The notes beneath the pieces were generated by a model, which saw only the letters and a list, made by a program, of their open reading frames with translations, was not told the origin of the DNA and searched no databases. The position numbers were made by a program, and so were the translations under genes. DNA of 64,000 nucleotides, from NCBI RefSeq assembly GCF_012641405.1, contig NZ_JABAII010000017.1:83276-147275 (forward strand). The letters run 5' to 3'. The first letter of the stretch is position 1. Each line of letters starts with the position of its first letter. The DNA comes from Rhizobium sp. P40RR-XXII (GTDB lineage Bacteria; Pseudomonadota; Alphaproteobacteria; Rhizobiales; Rhizobiaceae). This document shows positions 46,396 to 54,800 of the stretch, piece after piece.

Positions 46396-47463
46396 TTATT
46401 TCGCCAAAAGGGACTGGCTCGGTATCCTCAGGGCAAGACTCAGCCCCTCGGGTTTCCAGTCACGGCTGATCGAACCGTTCATGCTTTCAATCGTCAGGCG
46501 CTCCAGTCGTGAGCCGAAGCCGCTCGGTCCGGCGGGCATGTGAATGCGAGGGCCGCCGATTTCCACCCATTCCAGCAAAAGACCATCTTCGTTCTTTATT
46601 TCAACTTCGATATGACCAGCGATCGTCGAAAGCGCGCCGTACTTTATAGAATTGGTCACGAACTCGTGAAAAAGCATTGCGAGCGAAGTGAGGGCCGAAG
46701 CACTCACTTGGATATCACTGCCTCTGACCACGATGCGTTCATTATCCTTGTCTTGATGGGCTGTGAAAATAGCTTGAATGAGAGCAAAGAGGCTTACCAA
46801 AACACTTGATTGAGAGGCACTGTCCGTCGCGGGCATCGTGAGGCTATGCGCTGCGGCCAAGGCCCTGATCCGTCCACGAAGGTCATCGGCCAAGGCACTA
46901 ACGCTTGTTGCAGTCTTTTCACGCATGGAAACGAGCGAATTCACGACGGCGAACAGGTTCTTCACGCGGTGATTCATTTCTCGTAGAAGCAGGTCCTGCC
47001 GCTCGACCAACCGCTTTCGCTCCGAAATGTCACGGACAATCTTGGAGGCGCCGATGATCGTGCCATTCTTGTCTCGCACGGGGGAAGCGGTGAGCGAAAC
47101 GTCCACCAGCGTTCCATCTTTACGGCGTCTCACCGTTTCAAAATGTTCAATCCGCTCGCCCGCCCGAATGGAGGAGATGATGGTGTCTTCTTCCTCCAAG
47201 AGGTGGGGCGGAACGATAATGGTGATGGGCTGATCGATTGCCTCCGACGCAACGAAGCCGAACAGCTGCTCGGCGCTCTTGTTCCAGCTTGTGATAATGC
47301 CGTCTACGGATTTGCTGATAATGGCGTCGTCAGAATTTTCGACAATGGCCGCAAGCCACGCCTCGGCTGACAGTGGAGCGGCGGCCGGAGGCCCGGGCTG
47401 TACGTTGACAAGAGGCGGTGCGATCGTCTCACCCGGATGACCGTCTTTGGGTTTTCGTGACAC
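46396..47463 (-). CDS. PAS-domain HWE-type sensor histidine kinase
   Basis: A 355-residue protein starting at GTG 47463 after AGAGGAATAA. A PAS domain lies at about residues 35-150 (IVENSDDAIISKSVDGIITS to GASKIVRDISERK). It lacks the Cys of LOV photoreceptors. The phosphorylation site is LLREMNHRVKNLFAVV with His165, typical of the HWE/HisKA_2 class common in Rhizobiales. The ATP-binding domain has the N-box HEFVTNSIKYGAL and a late G-box region GFGSRLERL. It has no membrane helix, so it senses a cytoplasmic signal. A single-domain response regulator is divergently transcribed 430 bp away and could be its partner. Confidence 0.92.
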   Translation of the reverse strand: MSRKPKDGHPGETIAPPLVNVQPGPPAAAPLSAEAWLAAIVENSDDAIISKSVDGIITSWNKSAEQLFGFVASEAIDQPITIIVPPHLLEEEDTIISSIRAGERIEHFETVRRRKDGTLVDVSLTASPVRDKNGTIIGASKIVRDISERKRLVERQDLLLREMNHRVKNLFAVVNSLVSMREKTATSVSALADDLRGRIRALAAAHSLTMPATDSASQSSVLVSLFALIQAIFTAHQDKDNERIVVRGSDIQVSASALTSLAMLFHEFVTNSIKYGALSTIAGHIEVEIKNEDGLLLEWVEIGGPRIHMPAGPSGFGSRLERLTIESMNGSISRDWKPEGLSLALRIPSQSLLAK

Positions 47464-47895
47464 TTATTCCTCTTGCCTTTTTGCGTTCACCACAAGATTG
47501 CAAAATGAGACGAGCCATTATTTCAGGTTTGCGAGCCAAAGCATTGGCCAGGGCTTCGCCGTCGCCGGCCGGGAGACCGCGGGAAGAATAGCATTATCCT
47601 ATGCGCTGAAAAGTGGGAATCCAGCCAAGGCGCTTCAAAGGCAATGCAGTGCTGTCAGGCCGGCGGAGCGATGAATGTCAGGGGGCAAATTGGCGTCCGG
47701 CACTCTGTTCGTTCGACTAGATGATGTGCCGCGGAACTTTTTTATTGGAGAGGTGTTCGAGTGCCCCGAAAGCGTCGTCAGCCTTCGTTTGGCCTGGGAT
47801 GAGGTGATTGCGACTGCCGGCAAGTATAGGCGGTCGTCCTTGGGAACGACTGGCGATATCGGACAAATTTCTTAACGGCTTTGTTAGAGACCATC
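47464..47895. other. Interval between divergent kinase and response-regulator genes
   Basis: About 430 bp. A 66-codon open frame at 47675-47875 has no recognised family and only a weak ribosome binding site. Promoters for both neighbours should be here. No clear operator was seen. Confidence 0.4.
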
Positions 47896-48282
47896 ATGCG
47901 AATCCTCGTTGTCGAAGATGAACTCCTGATTGGCCTTGATATGGAGTACGTCTTGCGCTCCTTGGGCTACGAGGTCGCAGGACCCGTCACCAACGCTGCC
48001 GATGCTCGGAAGCTTGGCGCAACAGTCGATATCGCTCTCGTTGATGTTAATCTCAGCGATGGGCCTACCGGTCCCATCTCGGCCGCTTATTTACGACAAA
48101 CGCATGGCGTTACCATCATATTCACGACGGCCAATCCCGAGGCCGTCATCGCAAATTCGGATGCAATCGGTGTACTTTCCAAGCCCGTCTCAGCTTCGGA
48201 CCTACTAAGTGCCATCGAATATGCCATCGCTTGCCGTAAGGGCGAACCCGCCGTAGCGCCTACTTGCCTAAAGCACGCGTAG
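47896..48282 (+). CDS. Single-domain response regulator
   Basis: The ATG at 47896 (MRILVVEDELLIGLDME) is the natural start. About 128 residues, receiver domain only. The acidic pair is in VVEDE, the phospho-acceptor is Asp50 in IALVDVNLSDG, Thr is in IFTTA and Lys is in LSKPV. There is no output domain, so it works as a phosphate relay or by protein contact, as is usual for partners of HWE kinases in alphaproteobacteria. It is divergent from the kinase gene. Confidence 0.9.
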   Translation: MRILVVEDELLIGLDMEYVLRSLGYEVAGPVTNAADARKLGATVDIALVDVNLSDGPTGPISAAYLRQTHGVTIIFTTANPEAVIANSDAIGVLSKPVSASDLLSAIEYAIACRKGEPAVAPTCLKHA

Positions 48283-48347
48283 GCCTCGGTGCGAATGATA
48301 TGGGCGGGTTTTTAAAGAGCCTCCTGTTACCAAAACGCTCCTTTCGC

Positions 48348-48551
48348 CTACCAGTTCTGACGATTATACCAATCATCGACATCCGACCGTACGCGATCCT
48401 TCTCGATGCCGTAGCGTTCCTGGATCTTTCCTTCGAGCTGACCCCGCTTGCCGGCGATCTGATCAAGATCGTCATCCGTCAGCTTGCCCCACTGCTCCTT
48501 GATCTTGCCCTTGATCTGCTTCCAATTTCCTTCGACGCGATTCCAATCCAT
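48348..48551 (-). CDS. CsbD-family stress protein
   Basis: The ATG at 48551 has AAGGAG about nine bases upstream. About 67 residues: MDWNRVEGNWKQIKGKIKEQ, WGKLTDDDLDQIAGKRGQLE, ending VDDWYNRQNW. It matches CsbD (YjbJ) proteins along its whole length. They are small, hydrophilic and induced by general stress; the molecular role is unclear. The longer frame from 48584 adds 11 residues and is less likely. Confidence 0.93.
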   Translation of the reverse strand: MDWNRVEGNWKQIKGKIKEQWGKLTDDDLDQIAGKRGQLEGKIQERYGIEKDRVRSDVDDWYNRQNW

Positions 48552-48747
48552 TAGGATGTCTCCTTGTTGTTTCTGAGAGAACAACGCACTTCAAGTCGAT
48601 TGGTTCGCGCGAATGCACGGGTGCTCAGGCCAAATACTTCCTTTGGATTGCCTGTCCAGTCTGGCACGGCGCGGATATGGCGGCATTTTATTTTACGCAC
48701 CGGCACAAAACGCCTGCCGAGGAGTTTCCAGAAAAAGGAGACTCGAT

Positions 48748-48924
48748 ATGGCCGATAAAACGCCCAGTTCTAGTTTGAACGATCGATCAAAGGCGCCTCG
48801 AACGACCAGACGGCCAACTTTCCCGCTGAGAGCGGAACGCCACGATCGACGCGAAAAACGCCTGAAGGACGTCCGGCGGGAGCACCACGCCTCCTGGACT
48901 GGATCAGAAGTGATTGCCTCCTAG
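48748..48924 (+). CDS. Very small basic hypothetical protein
   Basis: A 58-residue reading from ATG 48748 with AAAAAGGAG seven bases ahead. It is Arg/Lys/Ser rich (RSKAPRTTRRPTFPLRAERH). It ends 29 bp before ligD and may be its leader gene. No family recognised; a good ribosome binding site is the main support. Confidence 0.5.
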   Translation: MADKTPSSSLNDRSKAPRTTRRPTFPLRAERHDRREKRLKDVRREHHASWTGSEVIAS

Positions 48925-48953
48925 ACACCTATGCCAAGCAGCCGGGAATCAAG

Positions 48954-51596
48954 ATGGCCAGCGACACATTATCCACCTACCGATCGAAGCGTGATTTTCA
49001 GAAGACGGCTGAGCCTAGCGGCGAAACGCAGATCGCCCGCGCGAACCGCCGACGGTTTATAATCCAGAAGCACGATGCGACCCGATTGCACTACGATCTT
49101 CGCCTTGAGCTCGATGGCGTCTTCAAATCCTGGGCCGTGACCAAAGGGCCATCTCTCGATCCGCATGACAAGCGCCTCGCGGTCGAGGTCGAGGATCATC
49201 CACTCGATTACGGTGACTTTGAAGGCACGATCCCCAAAGGCCAATATGGCGGCGGCACGGTGATGCTCTGGGATCGCGGCTATTGGGAGCCGGAGGGAAA
49301 AAGGAGCCCGCAACAGGCACTCGCAAAGGGCGATTTCAAGTTCACGCTCGAAGGGAAACGCCTGCACGGCAGTTTCGTGCTGGTGCGCATGCGCAACGAC
49401 CGCGATCGCGGCAAACGGACCAACTGGCTTTTGATCAAGCACCATGACGAGTTCTCGGTTGACGAGAATGGTGCGGCGATCCTGGAAAAGAACGCCACTT
49501 CGGTGGCCTCGGGCCGCACGATGGAAATGATCGCAGCCGGCAAGGGCCGCAAGCCCAAACCGTTCATGGTCGAAGGCGGCAACGTAGATGCCGACGCGGT
49601 ATGGGACAGCAATCAGGGGCTCGCCGCCGCCGAGCGCAAGGTCGCCGCTCAGGATGACGATAAGGCAGACACCATCACCTCAGTCGATCTTCCTGATTTC
49701 ATTGCTCCTCAACTGTGCGAAACACTTGAGCGTCCGCCGGCCGGCACGGGCTGGCTCCACGAAATCAAGTTTGATGGCTATCGGATCCAGATGCGTGTCC
49801 TTAATGGCGAGGTCACGCTGAAGACCCGGAAAGGTCTCGACTGGACGGGCAAGTATCCACAGATCGCCGATTCGGCCTCGTCATTGCCGGACTGCATCAT
49901 CGACGGCGAAATATGTGCTCTCGATGAACACGGAGCCCCGGACTTCGCAGCCCTGCAAGCCGCTCTTTCCGAAGGTAAGACCGGCGATCTGGTCTACTTC
50001 GCCTTCGATCTCCTCTACGATGGCGGGGAAGATCTGCGATCCGAGCCGCTCATCGAGCGAAAGGCCCGGCTGAAGGCATTACTTGCAGATGGCGACAACG
50101 ACACGCGCATCCGATTTGTTGAACATTTTGAGACCGGCGGTGACGCTGTGCTGAGGTCGGCGTGTAAACTGTCTCTCGAAGGCATCGTCTCGAAACAGGC
50201 GGATGCACCTTATCAGTCCGGCCGCACCGAGACCTGGGCGAAATCGAAATGCCGGGCTGGCCATGAAGTGGTGATCGGCGCCTACGCAACCACCAACGGC
50301 AAGTTCCGTTCATTGCTGGTCGGCGTCCACCGCGGCGACCATCTTGTGTATGTGGGAAGGGTGGGTACGGGCTACGGGACGAAAAAGGTCGAAACCCTTC
50401 TTCCAAAGCTCAAGGCACTTGCCGCTGCGAAATCGCCGTTCGCAGGAATCGGCGCACCAAAGAAAACGCCGGAGATTACATGGCTCAAGCCGGACCTTGT
50501 CGCGGAAATCGAGTTCGCCGGCTGGACGGCCGACGGTCTCGTCCGGCAGGCAGCTTTCAAAGGCTTACGTGAGGACAAGCCGGCTCAAGAAGTCGAAGCC
50601 GAGCGTCCAGCGAAGATCACGAAAGCCGATGTACCGCAACCGGCACCGGTGGCAAAGACGCCATCTCGTCGCAAAGGTGCCAAGGTCGATGTCATGAGCG
50701 TGCTAATCTCCAGCCCCGACAAGCCGCTTTGGCCCGACGCCAATGACGGCGAACCGGTCACCAAGGAAGAGCTTGCCCGCTACTACGAGGCGGTCGGCCA
50801 CTGGGTCATCGGGCATATCAGGGGCAGGCCCTGTTCCATTATCCGCGCGCCCGACGGTATTGGTGGTGAACAATTTTTCCAGCGGCATGCCATGCCAGGC
50901 CAGTCGAACCTGCTTGAATTGGTGAAGGTCTTCGGCGACAAGAAACCCTATCTCCAAATCGACCGCGTCGAGGGACTGGCTGCCGTGGCTCAGATCGCCG
51001 CACTCGAGCTGCATCCATGGAATTGCGAGCCAGAGCAGCCGGAAGTGCCGGGGCGCCTCGTCTTCGATCTTGACCCAGGACCGGACGTACCGTTCTCCAC
51101 CGTGGTTGCCGCCGCGCGCGAGATGCGTGACCGGCTGGATGAACTCGGCATGATCAGTTTTTGCAAGACGACCGGTGGCAAGGGCTTGCACGTGGTGACG
51201 CCGCTTGCTGTCAACAAACGCAAACCGCTCTCGTGGCCGGAGGCTAAGGAATTTGCTCATGAGATTTGTCGGCAGATGGCTCGTGATAATCCTGATCTTT
51301 ATCTCATCAAGATGACCAAGAGCCTGCGCAGCGGTCGCATCTTCCTCGATTATCTGCGCAATGACCGCATGGCAACGGCGGTCGCTCCTTTGTCTCCAAG
51401 GGCAAGACCTGGTGCGACCGTTTCGATGCCGCTCACATGGGCGCAAGTCAAAACGGACCTCGATCCGAAACGATTCACGATCCGGACCGTACCAGCGCTG
51501 CTGGCAGGGTCGTCGGCCTGGGAGGACTATTCTGATGGACAGCGCCCGCTAGAGCAGGCGATCAAGCGACTGGTCAAGATTGCGAAGGTAGCCTGA
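48954..51596 (+). CDS. ligD: Multifunctional ATP-dependent DNA ligase LigD (NHEJ)
   Basis: An 880-residue protein with all three LigD modules. The 3'-phosphoesterase (about residues 30-160) has HDATRLHYDLRLELDGVFKS and DHPLDYGDFEGTIPKGQYGG. The adenylating ligase (about 245-560) has the lysine motif EIKFDGYRIQ (Lys near 270), then IIDGEICALDEHG and WAKSKC. The polymerase/primase (about 580-880) has LVFDLDPGPDVP with the metal Asp pair, and TTGGKGLHVV. Together with Ku it rejoins double-strand breaks by end joining. A ku-ku-ligase operon lies about 3 kb further on the opposite strand. The linker near residues 560-580 is Lys/Pro rich. Confidence 0.97.
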   Translation: MASDTLSTYRSKRDFQKTAEPSGETQIARANRRRFIIQKHDATRLHYDLRLELDGVFKSWAVTKGPSLDPHDKRLAVEVEDHPLDYGDFEGTIPKGQYGGGTVMLWDRGYWEPEGKRSPQQALAKGDFKFTLEGKRLHGSFVLVRMRNDRDRGKRTNWLLIKHHDEFSVDENGAAILEKNATSVASGRTMEMIAAGKGRKPKPFMVEGGNVDADAVWDSNQGLAAAERKVAAQDDDKADTITSVDLPDFIAPQLCETLERPPAGTGWLHEIKFDGYRIQMRVLNGEVTLKTRKGLDWTGKYPQIADSASSLPDCIIDGEICALDEHGAPDFAALQAALSEGKTGDLVYFAFDLLYDGGEDLRSEPLIERKARLKALLADGDNDTRIRFVEHFETGGDAVLRSACKLSLEGIVSKQADAPYQSGRTETWAKSKCRAGHEVVIGAYATTNGKFRSLLVGVHRGDHLVYVGRVGTGYGTKKVETLLPKLKALAAAKSPFAGIGAPKKTPEITWLKPDLVAEIEFAGWTADGLVRQAAFKGLREDKPAQEVEAERPAKITKADVPQPAPVAKTPSRRKGAKVDVMSVLISSPDKPLWPDANDGEPVTKEELARYYEAVGHWVIGHIRGRPCSIIRAPDGIGGEQFFQRHAMPGQSNLLELVKVFGDKKPYLQIDRVEGLAAVAQIAALELHPWNCEPEQPEVPGRLVFDLDPGPDVPFSTVVAAAREMRDRLDELGMISFCKTTGGKGLHVVTPLAVNKRKPLSWPEAKEFAHEICRQMARDNPDLYLIKMTKSLRSGRIFLDYLRNDRMATAVAPLSPRARPGATVSMPLTWAQVKTDLDPKRFTIRTVPALLAGSSAWEDYSDGQRPLEQAIKRLVKIAKVA

Positions 51597-51616
51597 CCAT
51601 TGGCACCGCTTTTCGC

Positions 51617-51964
51617 TTACCAGAGCCGTCGCTCAAGCCGCCCTGTGATGATTGGCACCGCGGCGGCACCCGGCGCAACAAGCCGAAGGCGCTCGACCAG
51701 CCTGCTAAGGGCGAATGTGATCGTGATCAGGACCGCGATCCGAAGCCATGGATGGTGTGGTCCCTGCGACGGACGTTCCTCCGTCCTACTCCCAATACCC
51801 GCCAATTGCTCGCGCAGGTCCATGATCTCTTTCCTGAGCCAGGCGATTTCCCTCTGAGCCGCCTCGAGATCTTTGCTCTCTGCACTTTCATCTTGAGCCC
51901 ACAAGATAACGCTATTATGTGGGAGAATAATCATTTGCCGTGCTAACGATTGACCTCCGTCCAT
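51617..51964 (-). CDS. Hypothetical protein with coiled coil and one membrane segment
   Basis: A 115-codon frame convergent with ligD. Residues about 30-60 (ESKDLEAAQREIAWLRKEIM) predict a coiled coil. RIAVLITITFALSRLVERL near 75-95 predicts one transmembrane helix. The ATG at 51964 or 51934 could start it. Such short coiled-coil membrane proteins are common next to ligD in rhizobia; function unknown. Confidence 0.5.
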   Translation of the reverse strand: MDGGQSLARQMIILPHNSVILWAQDESAESKDLEAAQREIAWLRKEIMDLREQLAGIGSRTEERPSQGPHHPWLRIAVLITITFALSRLVERLRLVAPGAAAVPIITGRLERRLW

Positions 51965-52035
51965 TCCACGCTTGCCGCGTCAATCAGCTCTCATTTTCAA
52001 GATGATGAAGCATCCTCCCAATACGGTGTGAATGC

Positions 52036-52314
52036 CTATGGATGGATCAAATTTATTTCCAACTTCGAACCGGTGGCCTCGGCGTAGCGCCGTAAGGTAT
52101 TCAGTGAAGGCGATACGCCGCCGCCTTCCAGCCGCGCGATGGCCGATTGGGTGGTGCCGATACGGCGGGCAAGCTCTGCCTGTGAAAGATTCGCCTTCGT
52201 CCGAGCGCGGATAAGCGCTTCGACAAGCTGAAATTCTGCATCCGCCTTCTCGTACTCCTGCCGGAATTCGGGACTGCTCATCAGCTTCTTTTTCAGTTCG
52301 GCAATCTTGGTCAT
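52036..52314 (-). CDS. higA: HigA/XRE-type antitoxin
   Basis: A 92-residue protein from ATG 52314; the larger frame from 52476 overlaps the toxin gene and is not protein-like. The helix-turn-helix is clear: ALIRARTKANLSQAELARRI, then GTTQSAIARLEGGGVSPSLN, then TLRRYAEATGSKLEINLI. It starts within the end of the upstream toxin reading (toxin-then-antitoxin order, as in HigBA). It normally binds both the operator and the toxin. It appears intact although the toxin is damaged. Confidence 0.88.
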   Translation of the reverse strand: MTKIAELKKKLMSSPEFRQEYEKADAEFQLVEALIRARTKANLSQAELARRIGTTQSAIARLEGGGVSPSLNTLRRYAEATGSKLEINLIHP

Positions 52315-52633
52315 GGTTTCACCTCGTTCATTCGCTCTCTGGCAATCATCAGTGCCGCCAGTGGCGTCTTCTGCGACTTCTTCATGAAAACATGCAGTAC
52401 GATGACGCGACGGCCTGTAACGGTCACGTAGATGCCACGGGCGATCCCCTCGGCGGCTTTGGCGCGTAGCTCCCAAAGCTTGCCTTCCAGATGCTTCACA
52501 TGCGGTTCACGCAATTGTTCAAGGCCGACATTCTCGACCGCTTCCAATGAGGCGGATCAACCGCGCCTGAAGGCCGGGAGGCAATGCCTCGATCTCAGCA
52601 TCAGCGGCATCGTGTTTCGACCGTCCATCTCAC
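52311..52633 (-). pseudogene. higB: HigB/Gp49-like RelE-family toxin, frameshifted
   Basis: The C-terminal 78 residues are intact in one frame (EAVENVGLEQLREPHVKHLE to ARERMNEV), with the typical GIYVTVTGRRVIVLHVFMKK. The preceding part of the family (ADAEIEALPPGLQARLIRL) lies in another frame. A start-like piece, WTVET after a GTG at 52633, lies in a third. So at least two frameshifts disrupt the N-terminal half. Intact relatives have about 105-115 residues and cleave mRNA on the ribosome. The toxin is probably inactive here unless a shortened form works. Confidence 0.75.
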
Positions 52634-52700
52634 AAGTGCTATATAGCGAATATGCTATAATCTTGCAATTAGTCGAACTTTCGCGATCTGATGAAGGGAT

Positions 52701-52904
52701 TTAATCTACTTTTTCGACGTTTGGCGACTCCAGTATGTTCTCCGCAAATTCAGAGAGATTCGCGGGCACGCCATCGCCATAAGCTAGTATCTGATGGCAA
52801 ACCGACCGAAGCAAGCCGACGAAGTCATTCTTATTTTTGTACTGCGCTTCCCAAAGCGCTTTCCATTCCTCTGCGCTCGAAACGCCATCAAGAAGTCTCC
52901 TCAA
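52701..52904 (-). other. Possible frameshifted C-terminal part of the ribbon-helix-helix gene
   Basis: A 67-codon reading beginning with TTG at 52904 (RRLLDGVSSAEEWKALWEAQ, ending ESPNVEKVD) overlaps the end of the upstream ribbon-helix-helix gene by 17 bp in another frame. It may be the true tail of that protein after a one-base shift, or a short separate gene. The absence of a good start favours the first view. Confidence 0.4.
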
Positions 52905-53100
52905 TGGTCCTATCTTGCTCTGTAATTCGCGCTTCGAGTTGCGACCTTTCCGGTCGGCTGCTGTCTACTGCTGACGTAAGGCGCTCGACTATCTCGGCAT
53001 TTGCCGATCTGTTCGCAACGTCGGCTGCAGCCTCAATCGCTGAATAGACGTGCCTTGGCACTCTAATTGTATATCGAACATGGTCATCTTGTTTCGCCAT
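52888..53100 (-). CDS. Arc-type ribbon-helix-helix DNA-binding protein
   Basis: A 70-residue protein. The N-terminal 45 residues form an Arc/MetJ-like ribbon-helix-helix (HVRYTIRVPRHVYSAIEAAA, then NRSANAEIVERLTSAV), which dimerises and binds short palindromes. Related proteins usually run on for a longer variable tail, so this copy may be shortened by a frameshift near 52895. It stands next to a broken toxin-antitoxin pair and an integrase remnant, a typical mobile-element neighbourhood. Confidence 0.75.
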   Translation of the reverse strand: MAKQDDHVRYTIRVPRHVYSAIEAAADVANRSANAEIVERLTSAVDSSRPERSQLEARITEQDRTIEETS

Positions 53101-53169
53101 GGTCCGCTTTCAGAAGCCGGCGCTTGCCAGTCATAACCCCGCCGTTGGTATCGAGCCAATCAACAAGCG

Positions 53170-53852
53170 AAAGGGCGGCATACAGGGACGCCTGACGAGA
53201 TCGACAAGTTTCGCGCCCATTGGGCCATTGGCACCACGCCGCGCCTCGCGATGGAGGTCATGATCAACATTGGTGCACGCCGTTCCGACGCTGCGCGCAT
53301 CGGGGCCGAAGAATGAGTTCAAGCGTGAGGGCGAGCGCTGGACGCGCTTCACAGCCTATAAGGGCCACAACCGCTTTCCTGTGGAAATGGAAGCTCGCCT
53401 TACGCCGGAGCTGATAGATGCGCTGGAAAAGACGGAGATCGGCACTGATTCTTATGTCCTCAGCGCGCGCGGCACTCCTTATACTATAGAATACTATAGA
53501 GAGCTTCGGAAACGCCTTCTCCCGCTGATGTGGGGAGGCGGGTTTGCCGCATTGCTCGTCCCACGGCTTGCGTAAGGCTGCATCCGTCGCATACGCCGAA
53601 AGCGGTCCATCAGCTCCTGAGCTAATGGCGTTGTTCGGATGGACGAATTTCAAGACAGCTCAAATCTACATCGAGAAGGCTGAAAAGCGGCGCATGCGGA
53701 CGAATGCATTCGAGCGCAAGGCGGCATACGAGAAGCGCTCAAGTGTCCCACTTTTCGAGCCCAAAATGGCAAATGAGACAAATAGATCACGAGATCGCCG
53801 ACAGAGACAAGTGCGCCGTCGACCACCATCGACATGTGGACGCCTGGGGTAG
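53170..53852 (+). pseudogene. Tyrosine recombinase/integrase remnant in several frames
   Basis: Frame a reads GTPDEIDKFRAHWAIGTTPR with LAMEVMINIGARRSDAARIG. Frame b continues with KREGERWTRFTAYKGHNRFP and LSARGTPYTIEYY. Frame c has HCSSHGLRKAASVAYAESGP, LMALFGWTNFKTAQIYIEKA, with the conserved HGLRK and the nucleophile Tyr. The whole is the catalytic half of a phage-type integrase. The N-terminal core-binding domain is missing and at least two frameshifts are present. It suggests past insertion of an element between the ligD and ku loci. Confidence 0.85.
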
Positions 53853-53879
53853 AGAACGAGGAACACCGGGGTGGTATTA

Positions 53880-54794
53880 TTATTCCAGTATAGGTGCCGT
53901 TGGCCCCTGCCGTCGTTCCCGTGACCGGGCAGACCGTCGCGCCTCTCTCAACTCCTCGATGGTCGGCTGCCACCAGCCACGCATCCGCTCATATTCACCG
54001 GCCGGGCCTTTCGCCGGCCATGTGCGAATGAGCTCCTCCAGCGTTGCCGGTCGCCAATGGCACCAGACTTGCTCGTCATTAAGATCGGCATAAAGATCTG
54101 CAACACCGATAGGGTCCACCAGCTCCCCGGTAATTTCAGTGATCACGACGATTCCGTAGGCAGGGGTCGCGATCGGCCGATAAAGCGGTGGAAGATCGCC
54201 ATGAGGAACGGGCAGGCGCCGGCGGCGGCGCTCGGCTGCGCGGCGTTTTGATAAGAGTTCTTCCTTAGTGCCTCTGCGTGTCTCGGCCCGCTTTCGGCGC
54301 TCCTCGGGTTCGTTGCGCTTGGCCGCCCTTTCGATGGTTTCCCAGCGATGCTGAAGATCATCATACGAGGCGAAAGGAACCCGCCAAACACGATGGTTGC
54401 TGTCCCATCGCGCGAAAGGGATTTGACGCAACTCATCGATGACGGTCTTTGAATACGGCGTCCGAATTCGGAAGCCTTCGGCTTCGACTTCGAGATAAGG
54501 ACTGAGGATCGGCTCGAAGGCGTAAGCATCCCGTCCGCGGTCTTCTGCAAAAATGTCAGTCCTGGCGGCCTCCCGTGCCAGCCAGCGGTCAATCCGGCGC
54601 CGCGCGGTCTTGCCCGGTACCGTCCATGCCTGAAGCCGGTCGCTCCATCGGGCGCGAGGAAATGTCTGGCGGAACCGTTGCACGGTCATGCGGTCGAATG
54701 GGAAGCGTGCGAGAGCCCGGTCTGGATCACGACCATCAGCAGGTGGGGCTATTCGATCTTGCCCCGGGATCGTCGTCTTCCGGTCGTCTTCCAT
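53880..54794 (-). CDS. HARP-like repeat protein in the ku-ligase operon
   Basis: About 304 residues from ATG 54794; a TTG at 54797 is also possible. It has two repeats of one fold. Repeat 1, about residues 28-75: RFPFDRMTVQRFRQTFPRAR then RLQAWTVPGKTARRRIDRWL. Repeat 2, about 100-155: IRTPYSKTVIDELRQIPFAR then HRVWRVPFASYDDLQHRW. The pattern (F/PY..., then ...P.ARW......W.VP) recalls the HARP domain of SMARCAL1-type annealing helicases, but no helicase is present. The centre is highly basic (ERRKRAETRRGTKEELLSKR), and the rear has further Trp-rich motifs. It starts six bases after the ligase stop, so it belongs to the NHEJ operon. The role, perhaps DNA-end binding, is inferred. Confidence 0.75.
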   Translation of the reverse strand: MEDDRKTTIPGQDRIAPPADGRDPDRALARFPFDRMTVQRFRQTFPRARWSDRLQAWTVPGKTARRRIDRWLAREAARTDIFAEDRGRDAYAFEPILSPYLEVEAEGFRIRTPYSKTVIDELRQIPFARWDSNHRVWRVPFASYDDLQHRWETIERAAKRNEPEERRKRAETRRGTKEELLSKRRAAERRRRRLPVPHGDLPPLYRPIATPAYGIVVITEITGELVDPIGVADLYADLNDEQVWCHWRPATLEELIRTWPAKGPAGEYERMRGWWQPTIEELREARRSARSRERRQGPTAPILE

Positions 54795-54800
54795 CAAGGT

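Noticed and set aside
47675..47875. 66-codon plus-strand frame before the response regulator
   Set aside because: No family, weak start context, and it falls in the shared control region; left as intergenic.
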